Assembly: GCA_963995505.1 (NCBI GenBank)
Contig: OZ023181.1
Coordinates: 9,027,487 to 9,091,486 of the forward strand
DNA: 64,000 nt
Direction: 5' to 3'
Source: Hypericum androsaemum
Taxonomy: Eukaryota > Streptophyta > Magnoliopsida > Malpighiales > Hypericaceae
Numbering within the stretch: position 1 is the first letter of the stretch; each line of letters opens with the position of its first letter. A model generated the notes under the pieces. The model worked only from the letters and a program-made list of their open reading frames with translations, was not told where the DNA came from and did not search any database. Shown in pieces: positions 23,840-35,481 of the stretch. Made by a program: the position numbers and the translations under genes.

Positions 23840-24060
23840 AATGTGCACTTTAGTACTCTGACGTTTCACATTTTTCGTATTCATGCCCTGCGGTATAAAA
23901 TTGGTAATTCAGTTCCTGTGGTTTAACAACTTTTATTCAGGCAGGTCAGGGCCTGGCCAAACGGGCTTGATACGCTGCCCTTTTTTATCCGATGTGGCAA
24001 ACACGTGGCAATCGAGTGGGTTTAGTTAATGATAACACGCCAAACCCGCCATTTAGCCCT
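23840..24060. mobile_element. One end of a MULE-like non-autonomous element
   Basis: 'gtgcactttagtactctgac' leads into 'cagttcctgtggtttaac' and 'caggcaggtc'. Same family, in reverse orientation, as the end at about 53,080-53,250 and related to the complete element at 56,241-57,142 ('ccactttagtaccctgtgg', 'gggcaggtccgg'). No matching second end was found nearby. Confidence 0.5.
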
Positions 24061-24779
24061 AGCGAACACCCCTAACAAGAACACCCTTGATTTTCCCCAC
24101 TACCACATAAATTCTCTCTTAGAATTTCAAGAAGATAAAGGGAAGAAACGGATGTGGACGAATGAATAAAGAAATTTCTAATCACAAAAGCGATGCCATG
24201 AACCATCTTGTTGTTAGAGTGCAGCTTTCTACTTTGTTTAATTAGGGTGCTTTGATTTTTAATCACAAAAGCAACAAACACTGCCACTAGCTGGAGCCTG
24301 GCGGCCACCTTGTCCTTGAGAACTAATAGGGGGCCGCGATCTTCCAGAATCTCTGGGTCAGCCTCCCCAGCTGCAGAGCCTTCCTCTTCTCCCTATCTGT
24401 CTGAGGAGGAGGAGAAGTAGCGGCGGCAATTTCATCACCAGAGGACGAAAATAATAGAGCAGCTCAAAGCCGTCCTCCTCAACTGTGAGTTTTGGTTATT
24501 TTGAAAAAGGTTGGTTCTGAGATTTTGGTGTTCTTGATGTTGTTGATTTAGAGTTTTTGGTTATTTAGGGATCTTGATTATTTAGGGTTCTTAAATGTTA
24601 GTTATTTAGTTTGATGTTCTTATTTAGTGTACATATTCTTGATGTTCTTGTAGATTTAGAAGGTTGCTAATTTAATGTGTAGATTATTGGTGTTCTTGTT
24701 GGATTTTTGTTACTTTGATCTTGTTCTTGGTTGGTGTTCTTGGTGTTCAAGAGGTTGAAGAAGGTAAGTTTTTCTTTTT

Positions 24780-24908
24780 CTGTTTAAGGGTATTTCGGTC
24801 ATTTCTATGAAAAAAATGAAAAATAACCGATGTCGTCAACGAGGAATCCGAGAGTATAATAAAAAAATTAAACACGGGGGACAATATCATTTCTAGAAAT
24901 CGAGGGAT
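24780..24908. mobile_element. Partial copy of the 14,766-15,770 element family
   Basis: 'aagggtatttcggtcatttc' and 'gagtataataaaaaaattaa' parallel the inner terminal repeat of the element at 14,766-15,770. Only one end is present. It is truncated near the hAT-like insertion at 24,917. Confidence 0.5.
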
Positions 24909-24916
24909 GCTACGAG

Positions 24917-25410
24917 TAGGAGTGAGCCAAAAATCGAACCAAACCGTAAATCGAACCAAACCGCACTCTGTAAACCGAGAAAAAACCAAACCGCATAGCT
25001 GAAGCGGTTCGGCGGTGTGGTTTCGGTGTGAAACCGCATATTGCGGTTCGGTTGCGGTTTATTTTTCGTACCGCACCGCAAAATCGCAAACCGAATATTA
25101 TATTAAATCAGGTTGAATGCCTACTGATCAATTAAATTTTGTGGGCTGAATTTTTAATAGTTGCCAGAATTTTTGATCAAAAAAATGATTTTTCTCAAAT
25201 TGGGCCTACTGAAACAGGCCAAGTCAAATTGGCCCAAATATTGCGGAAAAAACCGCATCGAATCGCACCGCACATAAACTGCACCACACCGAAAACCGCG
25301 GTTTCATCCCAAACCGCAAACCGCACGGTGTGAATTATACGAAATTAAAAAGTACGGTGCGGTGTCAAATTTCACACCGACACCGCAAAACCGCACCGAA
25401 CTCACTCCTA
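24917..25410. mobile_element. hAT-like MITE with 8-bp target duplication
   Basis: Ends TAGGAGTGAGCC and, reversed, TAGGAGTGAGTTCGGTGCGG. The interior is made of repeated AACCGCACCGC-type phrases. Flanks GCTACGAG (24,909-24,916) and GCTACAAG (25,411-25,418) are an 8-bp target duplication with one difference, as expected for hAT transposition. A second member is at 33,248-33,802. Confidence 0.85.
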
Positions 25411-25854
25411 GCTACAAGTAGGCTGACAAAACTCCAACAACTTAAGAATAATTTACCATTTTATTAAACATTGCAAAGTGTTGAAACATGAATAATATAC
25501 AACAGAACTTGGTGGCAAAGTAAACAAAGTAACTTGGTATGTAGGGTTTAGGGTAAAAATATTATAATATAATTATATTGCTTCATCTTGAATAATACTA
25601 AATTTATATAATAGATAATAATTTAACATAATTTTTTATAATAGATAATATTTAACATTATTATTTCACATTATTCAGTGAATTATACTCTAGATGACAT
25701 ATTAAATAATATGGGTTGTGAATGGGCTCTAGAAGACGATTTTCCTATTGATCTCTTGATTATTTACACACCCGTTGTAGCTCAAAATTTGGTAAATGAA
25801 TGATTTTTTTGAAAGGTAATATTTTTTACATCTAGTTATACTGGCTAGGGCCGG
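25411..25854. other. AT-rich intergenic DNA
   Basis: No gene or RNA seen; short 'ataatttaacat' repetitions only. Confidence 0.45.
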
Positions 25855-27911
25855 AGGTCAGTCGCCTGTTCTTCGGCCAATGATGTGGTCCTATTCACAG
25901 AAGCCTCAACGGACCAAGTTGAGATTATTCAACACGGATTGAAAAATTTTGTTGTGCCTCGGGCCAAAGAATCAGCTCTTATAAGTCTAGGGTATTCTTC
26001 TCCAACAATATATCAGATGAACTTGATACTCAAGTAAGCAGTAAGCTGGGTATTGAGACGACAAAGAACCTTGGGAAATACTTGTGGAATTTGGCTTCAT
26101 TCCAGGGTCAACAGTTCCACGTTCTAACATATACTCACCCAAGCCTAGTCACGATTAGCAGGATGGAAAGCTTGCCAAAAGACCATGGCTGGTTGTATGA
26201 CCCTAGTTCAGTCAGTTCTATACTATTCCCTCTTACACGATCTAGGCGATCCACTTGTCTCTATCCATATGTGATGTGATAAACTTGACACGTTAAGCCG
26301 GAGATTCTTATGGGGGATGAGGATTGAGTTATAAGAATGCACTAGGTTCGTTAGGAAGAGGTCTGCAGGCGAAGGAAGGACTAGGCATTCGCCGTGCCCG
26401 TAAAATAAATGAGGCCCTCCTCACTAAAATTGGTTGACGCCTGATTAGAAACCCAGAATCAAGTTGGGCACAGGTTCTCACTTGTAAATACATGAAAGGA
26501 ACTCGAGATGTTAGAGAGATCATACCGAGAGGCAGCCATTCTCTAATTTGGGCTAGCCTATGCCATGTCACCAAGAAACATAAGGCATTTGCTGGTCTGT
26601 AGGGGATGGAAAGAGTGTAAGATTTTGATCGGATGTGTGGCTACTTGGGGCAATGTCTCTAAGCGAAGGAAGATGGAAGCAATACTCACCAAATCCTCCC
26701 AGATGAATGATCTTTAAAGTTGGAATCCATGCTTTTAGATCCACATAGTAGCTTGACGGATGCGCTAGCATGGAAGTATAACCCTAGTGGAGAGTTTTCC
26801 ATGAAAAGCACATACCTCTCCATACTAGGCACTGCTGTTGTTGGGACATCCACTCAATTTGATTGAAAACAGATCTGCAAAGTCAAAGTACCCAAAAAAT
26901 GAGGGTGTTCCTGTGGACGTATGCTAAAAGGAGAGTTATGACAAACTTGTAAAGGTTTCGTAGGAAGATTGCACCCACTCTATATTGCCCCTTGTGCCAG
27001 AATTCTCCAGATTCCCTAATCTACCTCCCGCTGGACTGCTTGAAGTCTAAGGCTGTATAGAGGAAGATCGTACCCCAATGTGGCGAGCGTGGCTTCTTTG
27101 AGATGGACTACATAAGTTGGCTGGAATACAACATCAAAACTCTAGTGAAACTTAGGGATGGCACACTATGAAATATTGTATTTGCAACTACGTGTTGGTG
27201 GCTTTGGAGGAGGAGAAATGATGAGAATTTGACAAACTCCCTCACCCTGGTGACCTTGCTAAGTTTGTGCTCTCACAGGCTAAGAGCTTTAATGAAGCTT
27301 AGCAAAGGAACCAACAGTCTTTTAGTGTCAGCTAGCCTCCCTCTAATCCAGTCCACACCTGGTGCCCCCCACCACCAGGAAGTTTCAAATTAAACACGAT
27401 GGTGCCTCCAGAGGAAACCCTGGGCTGGCCAGAGGAGGAGGAGTGATCCATGATTCCAAAGGCCTATGATGATCCAAATTTATATTCAATGCTAGTTATT
27501 GTGACCCCCATACTGATGAGACTTGGCAGCATACCATGCCTTGCCGTTGGCTTGGACTAATGGTTATACCACGCTCATTTCTGAGATAGACTCGCAATTG
27601 GTAGCACGGTACTTTTTCGAGGGAGTTGCCCAAGATCATCCTCTTGCCTCTCTTGTGAGTAGTATCTTGCACCTCACCCGTCAGTTTTGACACTTGGAGG
27701 TCCATAATTGTCCTAAGGGCTGTAACAAAGTAGCAAATATGTTAGCTAGTTTTGCTTTTGACTTTTCGAAGGGGGTCCATCTGTTAGCATCTCCTTCGGA
27801 GGAGTGTTTCTCGCTGCTGGACTTGGAGCACTCTGATTTTACCCTTATGTAATTTCTGTGATTTGCTTTAATGATATGAGTGCATGACACTCACCATTCT
27901 CATAAGAAAAA
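25855..27911 (+). pseudogene. LINE (L1-type) remnant: RT C-terminus to RNase H, 5'-truncated
   Basis: The RT region enters at NDVVLFTEAS (about 25,880), where L1 elements normally have two catalytic Asp residues; the first is Asn here. It is followed by LGIETTKNLGKYL. The 'thumb/connection' part reads GLGIRRARKINEALLTKIG and NPESSWAQVLTCKYMKGTRD (about 26,370-26,510). An RNase H-like domain appears at about 27,385-27,470 (FQIKHDGASRGNPGLARGGG). The A-rich end is near 27,905. Stops and shifts occur throughout. The class is clear; the subfamily is not. Confidence 0.75.
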
Positions 27912-28751
27912 AGTTACACCCGTCAGGATTTGAACTCTGTACCTCCATCAATTTATATCACATCTTGTGTCATTACGCCAAATGACTTTTGATATTTTTC
28001 TCATTATTAAAAACATTGTTATGATGTATATATCTCATGGCTCTTTAGCTAACATTTTATACTAGTTTTCTTGTCAAATCACAATCATGGATCATGATGA
28101 CTGCTAATTCAAATGAATACATATTACTTCATTTCACATCTAATGATTTCCTTTTGAAAAAAATGAGCATTCAATATTTGTAAATCTGCAACAAGTCTTT
28201 CAGATTCTGTTGAAACAACCACTCGCATCGCAACTTATCATTATACTCTATCCCATCTCCACGAGATTCATAAATATAATCTTCATTAAATGTAGGAAGT
28301 ATTCACCTTTGGTGGTTCATTTGATATTATTTTTCTCGTTGCATGGAAAATAAAAATTCAAGATACAACTTCTTCTTTACAAAGTAAATTGATGACTATG
28401 TGCATATTTGTGATTGTGTTGTCATATCAAAACAAGTTTTAAGAACGTATGTGATTATGTTGTCAAAACCTACATGTCCTCGAATAAAGTAGGTTCCAGA
28501 TTAATTTTAAAAAATTGTGATAAAAGCCGATTTCAGAGATCAGGCAAGCATTTTGTTGTCATGCCAATTGTAGTATTTAGAGTTACGGGTTTTGGATTAT
28601 AGTTAGGTTTGAGTTGATTTGGTTTCAAGGTAAGGTTACGGGTCTAGGGTTAGGGTTAGGTTTAGGTCTAAGTTGATTTGGTTTTAAGGTAGGGTTAGGG
28701 ATAAGTTTGGGGTCGACCAGACAAAATCCGGTCAAATATCACGGACCAGGG

Positions 28752-29222
28752 TAGCGAATCCGGGTTTGGATTGGGTACGGAGTGAAGGAATTGATTCCGG
28801 ACGGTTTGGACTGAAGGGGGACCGCAGCGGCAAGCGCAAGTATGTGATAATGGCAAGCGTAGTTATGTGATAATGGCAAGTACAGTTATGTGATAATGGA
28901 ATTTATTTTTGTGAAAATGGCAAGTCCCCGTTGATAATAATGGCACGCATAATTTTTTTCATTTTGGTCCCCCGTATTTTAGCATTTTTGCAAAAAGGTC
29001 ACACTGGCATGCACAGTTATGTGATACTGGCATGCGCAGTTATGTGATACTGGCATGCGATGTTATGTGATACTGGCATTTGTATCCGGCCTGTGTTTGT
29101 GAATGGCTTTTTTCATTTTGGTCTCCGTATTTTAGCACGTTTGCAAAAAAGTCCTCGCGTGTCTTCATTCCAAATGGTTCGAAATAGTGGCATTCCGTAC
29201 CCAATCCATACCCAGCGAATTC
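28752..29222. mobile_element. Inverted-repeat element carrying a 23-bp tandem array
   Basis: The left end 'gcgaatccgggtttggattg' followed by 'ggtacggagtg' is mirrored at the right by 'cattccgtacccaatccata' then 'cccagcgaat'. Between them a 23-bp motif, 'ggcaagcg(t)agttatgtgata', recurs at 28,829, 28,852 and 28,875. It recurs again as 'ggcatgc(g)cagttatgtgat' three to four times around 29,006-29,090. No target duplication resolved. Confidence 0.6.
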
Positions 29223-29699
29223 AAAAATATTTTTTCTAGACTGCGAGTATCATGATATCCGATAACTTCTGTCGGATTTCGAGTCCACGAATTTGAAACT
29301 TCCCGTAATTCGATAGTTTCTTTCGAATTTCGAGTGCCTAGTCCAATAATCTATTTTTTGAAAAGGTCATAGTCCAATAAATTCAACTGGATTTTGCATA
29401 AACACCAGATTGAAAATACTTTTAAACTGATTACAAGGAATATTTTTGAAAAAGGCCACCTGGACAGAAAATGACTTTGATTCAAATAAGAGTAAGGATC
29501 CAAATTCACTTTTACAAGAAGGTATAGATTGGGATCTAATAAATTCTGTCCAGGTCATGCTCACTACTATTCTTAAAGTTTGCCCTTCTTCAAGCAGACA
29601 ACAAGTTTTTTTTTGTTACAATAAGATTTTTTTGACATACAGTAAGTTATTTTGTCATAGCAAACGATAAAAAATAAAAGCTGAGTATGCATTGGGGTC

Positions 29700-31106
29700 A
29701 GATTCAGTGGGGACAAGACTTGTCTCCACTGAAGGCAATCACAAGGGGTGATAATGAAATTTAGGTATTAACAAAAGAATTAAAGACAATATTGGAAAAG
29801 AATTTTTAACAAAATCAAGATACAAAAATTAGAGATAATACAATTATAGAAATATTAGAAATAAGAAAAAGAATAAACAAAGCAATTTATGAAAATGTCA
29901 TTTCTGGTTACAGAAATTTTATGTATGAAAAATAATACAATTTATGGAAATACAATTATAGGAATATTAGTATTCTTGTACTCGGATATTGGTTTCTTTC
30001 TTCTCGGATATTGGTTTCCTTCTACTCTGATATTGGTTTCCTTCTTCTCGGATATTGGTGTCCTTCTTCTCTGATATTGATATCCTTCTTCTCGGGTATT
30101 GGTTTCCTTCTACTCTGATATTGGTATCCTTCTACTCGGATATTGGTATCCTTCTTATCGGATATTGGTTTCCTTCTTTTCGGATATTGGTTTCCTAATA
30201 CTCTGATATTGATTTCCTTCTTCTCGGATTTTGGTTTCCTTCCAGATATTGGTTTCCTTCCTTTTAGATATTCTCAACAAACACACAATGCATACCAATA
30301 TTATTGCATGTCCATACCAATTTTCATAATGTTACATACCAATGTAAAGCATAAGAGAAATCAACCAAACGAATATACCAATATATTTATATCATTGTAC
30401 CAATACAAAAATACCAATATCATTACACGAATATACCAATATCAGGTAACGTGTATATCAATATCACTACAGAAATATGCCAATATCATTAAGGAAATAT
30501 ACCAAGTAAAAAACTACGCAATCGGGAGGGTTGCCATGAGTTTCAGGAGGGCTCTCCATCGTCTTCGCCATCCTCTCCTTACTCCCCATTCCTCGTCCAA
30601 CTCCAGAAGCAGGGGTTGAACTTGAGCACGTGCTAGCCGTGACCAGATTGGTCGACGACGGTGTTGAAGTGGAAGCGGCCGGCGAGGCTGGATATCCCTG
30701 TGACACATCGTTGGTACTTTTCGAGCTGACGACGGGGACCAGAGCCGATGACCGCCACGACGTCGTTCCTTTGGTGGGTGGGGATTCAGACGAAGAAGAA
30801 GTGGCGGCGGCGGGGGAAGGAGTGGCAGCGGCAGGGGAAGGAGTGGCAGCTGGGGTGGTGGACGTGGAGGGGCTAGGCTGGGCTGGTGGACGGCAATACC
30901 AATATTTTGGGAGAGGGTTTATATCTTATTAGGGAGGAGGATGAGAGAAATTAGGTTTAGGTTAGTTGAGTATTGTGTAAAAATTTCATTATGCCCCCGA
31001 TATGATAATGACCGTCAGATATGTAAAAAAATATTAAAAAGTAAATCTAACGATCCAAATGCAATCCCCTCAATGAGGACGACTTTTGTGTAGTCTCTAC
31101 TGAATC
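29700..31106. mobile_element. Possible foldback element with 22-bp minisatellite and GC-rich core
   Basis: The left end GATTCAGTGGGGACAAGAC and the right end in reverse, GATTCAGTAGAGACTACAC, resemble each other and would close a 1.4-kb element. Inside are the 22-bp array (29,981-30,244), its motif in opposite orientation (about 30,290-30,510) and a GC-rich stretch (30,530-30,890) encoding low-complexity Ser/Pro or Gly/Ala frames that I do not take as a gene. Boundaries are tentative. Confidence 0.4.
29981..30244. repeat. 22-bp minisatellite, 12 units
   Basis: Units of the type 'ctcggatattggtttccttc' plus two bases begin at 29,981, 30,003, 30,025 and so on at exact 22-bp steps to 30,223, with point differences (ctcgg/ctctg, ggtttcc/ggtatcc). 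From 30,291 the reverse-complement motif 'cataccaat' recurs at 30,291, 30,313 and 30,335, again 22 bp apart. Confidence 0.9.
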
Positions 31107-32055
31107 CAAATTTGTGTGGGTTACTTGTATCTTCCAAAAAAATTTGCAAATTTCATTACTCCATTTTGTTGGGTCCCTCCAATTACTACACATAAATGAA
31201 GTCACATCACATGGAAAGATCCTCCGGATTAAAAAATTATATACATGGGCAAAATATGATTTTTTATACCATATCATACCAAATGTTTGTGTTCCAAATT
31301 TAAGTTGAGTAAAACTTTTAAAAAATAATTAATTTTTTTAACAAGTATTTATAATTGATGCGTTGCTATGACTTAAAAATGGGACAAACTTTTATTTATT
31401 TTTTTTAGAAAATTTTATTGCTCTAATAATATTTTTTGAAAGGTTAGAAGAGCAATAATAGTTACACCAAAAGTGCTAAAAACTAAAAAGCACTAATCTC
31501 CTCTAACATGTTTTTGTTTACAACAAGAGAGGGAGAAATATTTTTCATATTTTTTTAAATTTTGTTTCTTAAAAAAATATAAACCAAATTTGTTTTCGAG
31601 TATTTTTGACCAAAAAGATATTTTGTCATTGGAATATTTTGAAATGATATGATAGTGATATGCAAGTCCTCCAAAACACACAGCAATAGACATGACTTTT
31701 TTCCTTTTTTTACGTTCACCCAAATATTTATTATTATTATTATCATTATCTCTAAATTATACTTTTAAACTTATATCTAAATAGACTTTGATGATCGATT
31801 GCAATTACCATCCCTAATTACAACGTGAATAGCCCATGATGTACTAACTGCAGTAAATTAAGGCGTGACCGGACATTCAAGAAAGTAAATTGGAAAAAAA
31901 ATCATAGGTCCCTAAAAATTAGATATAATATATTAGAAGATCTACTTCAAAGTTTTTTTCCCCTAAATTGTACCAATCGGCAATTAGGCTTTATTTTTTA
32001 TTTTTTTAAAGGGTAGGCTTTACTTTTCTTTGATAGCAAACAATGGAAGAATTCT
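31107..32055. other. AT-rich intergenic DNA
   Basis: Nothing recognised beyond a short TTA run (about 31,728-31,742). Confidence 0.4.
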
Positions 32056-32129
32056 CATACTACAGTAGCTGGCGGCTAGTCAAAGTATAAGCCAGTAGCT
32101 GACTTACTGGCTTATACTTTAGTAGTATG
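32056..32129. other. Long perfect hairpin
   Basis: AAAGTATAAGCCAGTA (32,082-32,097) is followed after a 7-base loop by its exact complement (32,105-32,120). An outer CATACTAC/GTAGTATG pair (32,056-32,063 with 32,122-32,129) extends the structure with an asymmetric bulge. It could be a small foldback element or a hairpin RNA; nothing in the sequence decides. Confidence 0.6.
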
Positions 32130-32429
32130 CTCAGAAAAAAGACGCAACTTCTGTATCTGCCGGACATAAAAGTTCATAACACAAAATATTATAGTACAAC
32201 TGGCCAAATTACATGTTACAATATTAAGGTGCACTTTTTCTTTTTTAAATGGAGGGCACTAGCATTTTAATCCGATTTATTAGAATGAAACTATCGGAAA
32301 AATATGCAAGTCGGGAACTACCGGGCATGCCATTTCTTTATCACTAGGCATGCTATTTTACATAACCGGTTATGCCATTTTACATAACTGAGCATGTCAT
32401 TTGACAAATACCTTCCAGCCGCTTGTAAC

Positions 32430-32785
32430 TCGGTCAATTATTAATTTCAAAAATATTTTTGACATTTTTATACTCTAAATTTGAAGAAGGTATAAACTAC
32501 AAAGTTGTAAATATACGTCTCAGCTTCACACAGCAACTTGAATCACCTCAATCAGACTCCGGAATAAGAACTTGTGGCCCCCCAACCAAAATCTATCCTC
32601 GTAACTCCATCGACTCTTGACTTCAAACGTACCTTCGATATCTTTACACTCCAAATTTAGAGAGGCCATAAACTATAAAACTGTAGATATACGTCTCAGT
32701 TTCATATAGCAACTTGAATTACCTCAATCGGACGCCGTAGTAAGAACTTGTAGCTCCCCAACCGAAACCTATCGACCACTTCTCA
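32430..32785. repeat. Two tandem copies of a dispersed repeat of about 180 bp
   Basis: The block containing 'ataaactacaaagttgtaaa', 'acgtctcagcttcacacagc' and 'aagaacttgtggc' is followed by a diverged second copy ('ataaactataaaactgtaga', 'acgtctcagtttcatatagc', 'aagaacttgtagc'). Same family as 20,045-20,254 by its 'ctacaaagttgta' core. Confidence 0.7.
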
Positions 32786-33247
32786 TCGTCGCCCCTTCTT
32801 CACATTCAGACTACGGCCTACTCCAAGTCGGCATCGGAGTGGTGGTCGATGTCAGGATCGTAGCAACGTCATCAATGTCAGATCTGGAACTATGGATTTT
32901 TAATTAGAGAGAGAGAAATTGGGGGGGAGGGGAGGAGAAAGGCACAAACAGAAATATGGCAAGGATGGGAGAGATGGAAAAAAAGGAGGATGGGTAAAAA
33001 AAATGTCCCTACAAATTATAACTATCAGATCTCTGACGCGCGCATCAAGATCAATGGAACATATTAAATCCTGTTTTATACAGAAAATTCCTCTCTCTCT
33101 CCCCATACCAAATTCGGGGGCTCTTTAATGAATCTAAATCCCTTGCCACTTGGACCAATTGCCATTGGTAAAAAAAATTTGTAAATGGATTAATTTTTGT
33201 ATTTCCATTGGTAAGTTACTTGTAATTTTTTGGATCTAAGTTATGAT

Positions 33248-33802
33248 TAGGAGTGAGTTCGGTGCGGTTTTGCGGTGTCGGTGTGAAAATTGACACCGCA
33301 CCGCAACTTTTTTTTTTGTAAATCTCACCGTGCGGTTTGCGGTTTGGTCGAAAACTGCGGTGTTCGGGGTGGCGCGGTGTCGGGGTGGTGCAGTGCGGGT
33401 TACGGTTTGGACCGCAAATTCGAACTTGGCCCATTTAAGTAGTCCCTAATTTAAAAACTGGCTAATTTTATTAATTTTTTGGGCAAAAACTAAGCCCACA
33501 AATTCACAACAAGCCCACGCTTAAATATAGTAACAAATCAACACTAAACCTATATTAAATATAGTAACAAATCAACACTAAACCTATATTAAAACGATGT
33601 CATTTTATAGATGCGGTGCGGTGCGGTTTTGCAGGGTGAAAAAAAGAAAAACTGACCCCGTACCGAAAGCATACGGTGCGGTGTGGTGCGGTGTGGTGTG
33701 GTTTGAAAATACCACTATACCTTTGCAGTTTCAATTTTTTCGGTGTGGTTTGGCGCGGTTTGGTACGGTTTGCGATTTGTTTCGATTTTAAGCTCACCCC
33801 TA
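33248..33802. mobile_element. hAT-like MITE with perfect 8-bp target duplication
   Basis: Begins TAGGAGTGAGTTCGGTGCGG and ends (reversed) TAGGGGTGAGCTTAAAATCG. Flanked exactly by GTTATGAT at 33,240-33,247 and 33,803-33,810. Interior of GGTGCGGTTTGCGG-type phrases, as in the copy at 24,917-25,410. A 43-bp stretch ('atattaaatatagtaacaaa' and following) is duplicated near 33,525-33,595. Confidence 0.9.
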
Positions 33803-33810
33803 GTTATGAT

Positions 33811-34540
33811 AATCAGAATCCAGCATTCTCAAATCTAAATAAGATATTTTTTATATTTGTGAAACTTTAACCAATATACGTTTTTGACCATTGTAGATCT
33901 AGTGTTTCTATTTCCACAAAGTATAATATTAATTTGCAAGAACCTGTTTTCGGTATCTTTGCAATATTGCTCCTGATAATAAAGTATGTAAAACTGAAAA
34001 GGGTTTAAAAATAAAATTAAAAGTCATATTGTTAGAGCTGAAATTTAGCACATGATGGCGGACAAATGCAGAATTGTGGATGACAGAAATTACAGCCCTA
34101 TGCTGGTCAAGGTGTTCTGTGACGTCTTCTAGGCGACGAAGCTAAAATGATGATAGATCAAGAAGCTGCTTACAAAACAAAAAAAAAGACGCTGTCTTTG
34201 AGGTTCTCAAAAAGAACAGGAAATATGCTACCTACTTTATTTATATATATATATATGAGAATTGGTTTAATAACCATGGAACAGATGGTCCAATATAAAT
34301 GAGTGTATTGGACTTTGGACCTAAATATTTAATTAGAGAAAGAATCTTAATTGAATACAATAATTAAGTAATTAGTAGGCAACTTTGAGCTAATTTAATT
34401 GGAGGTCACACTAACTGGATTAATACGAAGCTCGTTGATAAAGCTTTGTAACGATATATAACACTTGCGAAAAATCAATTCTCAGGGTGAATAAAAATTG
34501 ACTTTAAAGTAGTATGGCTGTAATTGAAATAAGTAGAATT
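33811..34540. other. Intergenic, nothing recognised
   Basis: AT-rich; no coding or RNA signal seen. Confidence 0.4.
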
Positions 34541-35150
34541 CCACATTGGTTTGCGCACCATGCTGAGACAAATTTATAAGGGACTAAAAATCTAGCATAG
34601 GTAAGCTGGTGGAGAAGAGAGAAGTTTCTCGCGCCGTCCGTCCATCCGGGCGGCTCGGCACGTACGCACATGCGCGCGCCTTGCCACTCCCCATTTACTG
34701 TCCTAGTTAATGGGTAGGTTAATGGCCCTATTAAATTTGGATTTGAATGTCAGAGGTCTCAGGCCCCCTATAAAAGAAAGTCACCTCATTTATTCCAAAT
34801 CATCCTAGCTCACACTATTCCTGAGCTCTTTACTTCTCTCCCCCTTTGCATAGCATTTCTCATTTTCACAAGTGTCGGAGTTCTAAGGCTACTAAAGGTT
34901 CAAAAGGTGTACGAAAGTGCTTCCTTTTGTACACGTGATTGGGCATTGTACCTTGTGAACTCTCTTACCCACGGAGGCCTGAAGCATATAGGCGGGTAAT
35001 AAGAGTTTAAGGACACACGGCTTGATGTGGCCTCGTCTAGCATTGAATCCGAAGTCCCTACCTTGAAGACGACGTTTTTACACACTTAGCCCGAAGTGTG
35101 AACGTGAGCATACTCTTACCCTCCTCTCGTATATTGCTTATGCTTTATAT
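34541..35150 (+). repeat. Possible solitary LTR
   Basis: 'ccacattggtttgcgcacca', a GC-rich island ('cgcacatgcgcgcgccttgc'), a TATA-like 'ccctataaaagaaagtc' at 34,769-34,785 and a downstream transcribed-looking stretch are the usual make-up of a copia LTR. No coding region is attached and no direct partner was found, so confidence is low. Confidence 0.3.
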
Positions 35151-35188
35151 ACCCGTGCTAAACCATAATTTACTAATATTTTATCAAT

Positions 35189-35207
35189 AATATATATATA
35201 TATATAT
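35189..35207. repeat. TA microsatellite at left edge of the virus block
   Basis: Pure AT dinucleotide run immediately before the first viral fragment. A longer run closes the block at 48,621-48,668. Confidence 0.95.
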
Positions 35208-35481
35208 TGTTTATGTTTATCCTCCCGTGGTACTATTTATGTTTATCCTCCCATTTTAAAGCATGATTCCACACTTCTCACGCATGGTACCGTGAATATT
35301 TTCTTGAGTTTTAAAGTCCATTATAAAGCCATGATTTCTGCGTTTGCAACAAAGCATCGTTTTCCAAAATAGCGATTGATGTTACAACCCTTCCAAGTCA
35401 GAAATTTTTAGAGTTATCACTCTTCCTTATGATTCCCAATTTTCAGAAAGACAAATCCCTACGAAAGCCCGTCCCATTCAA

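Noticed and set aside
28625..28700. Interstitial telomere repeat ('ctagggttagggttaggttt')
   Set aside because: Only two or three imperfect units with drifting spacing; too short to call a telomeric relic.
30467..30932. GC-rich frames on both strands (Ser/Thr/Pro-rich and Gly/Ala/Glu-rich)
   Set aside because: Low-complexity composition inside a probable mobile element, no splice or start context and no recognisable family.
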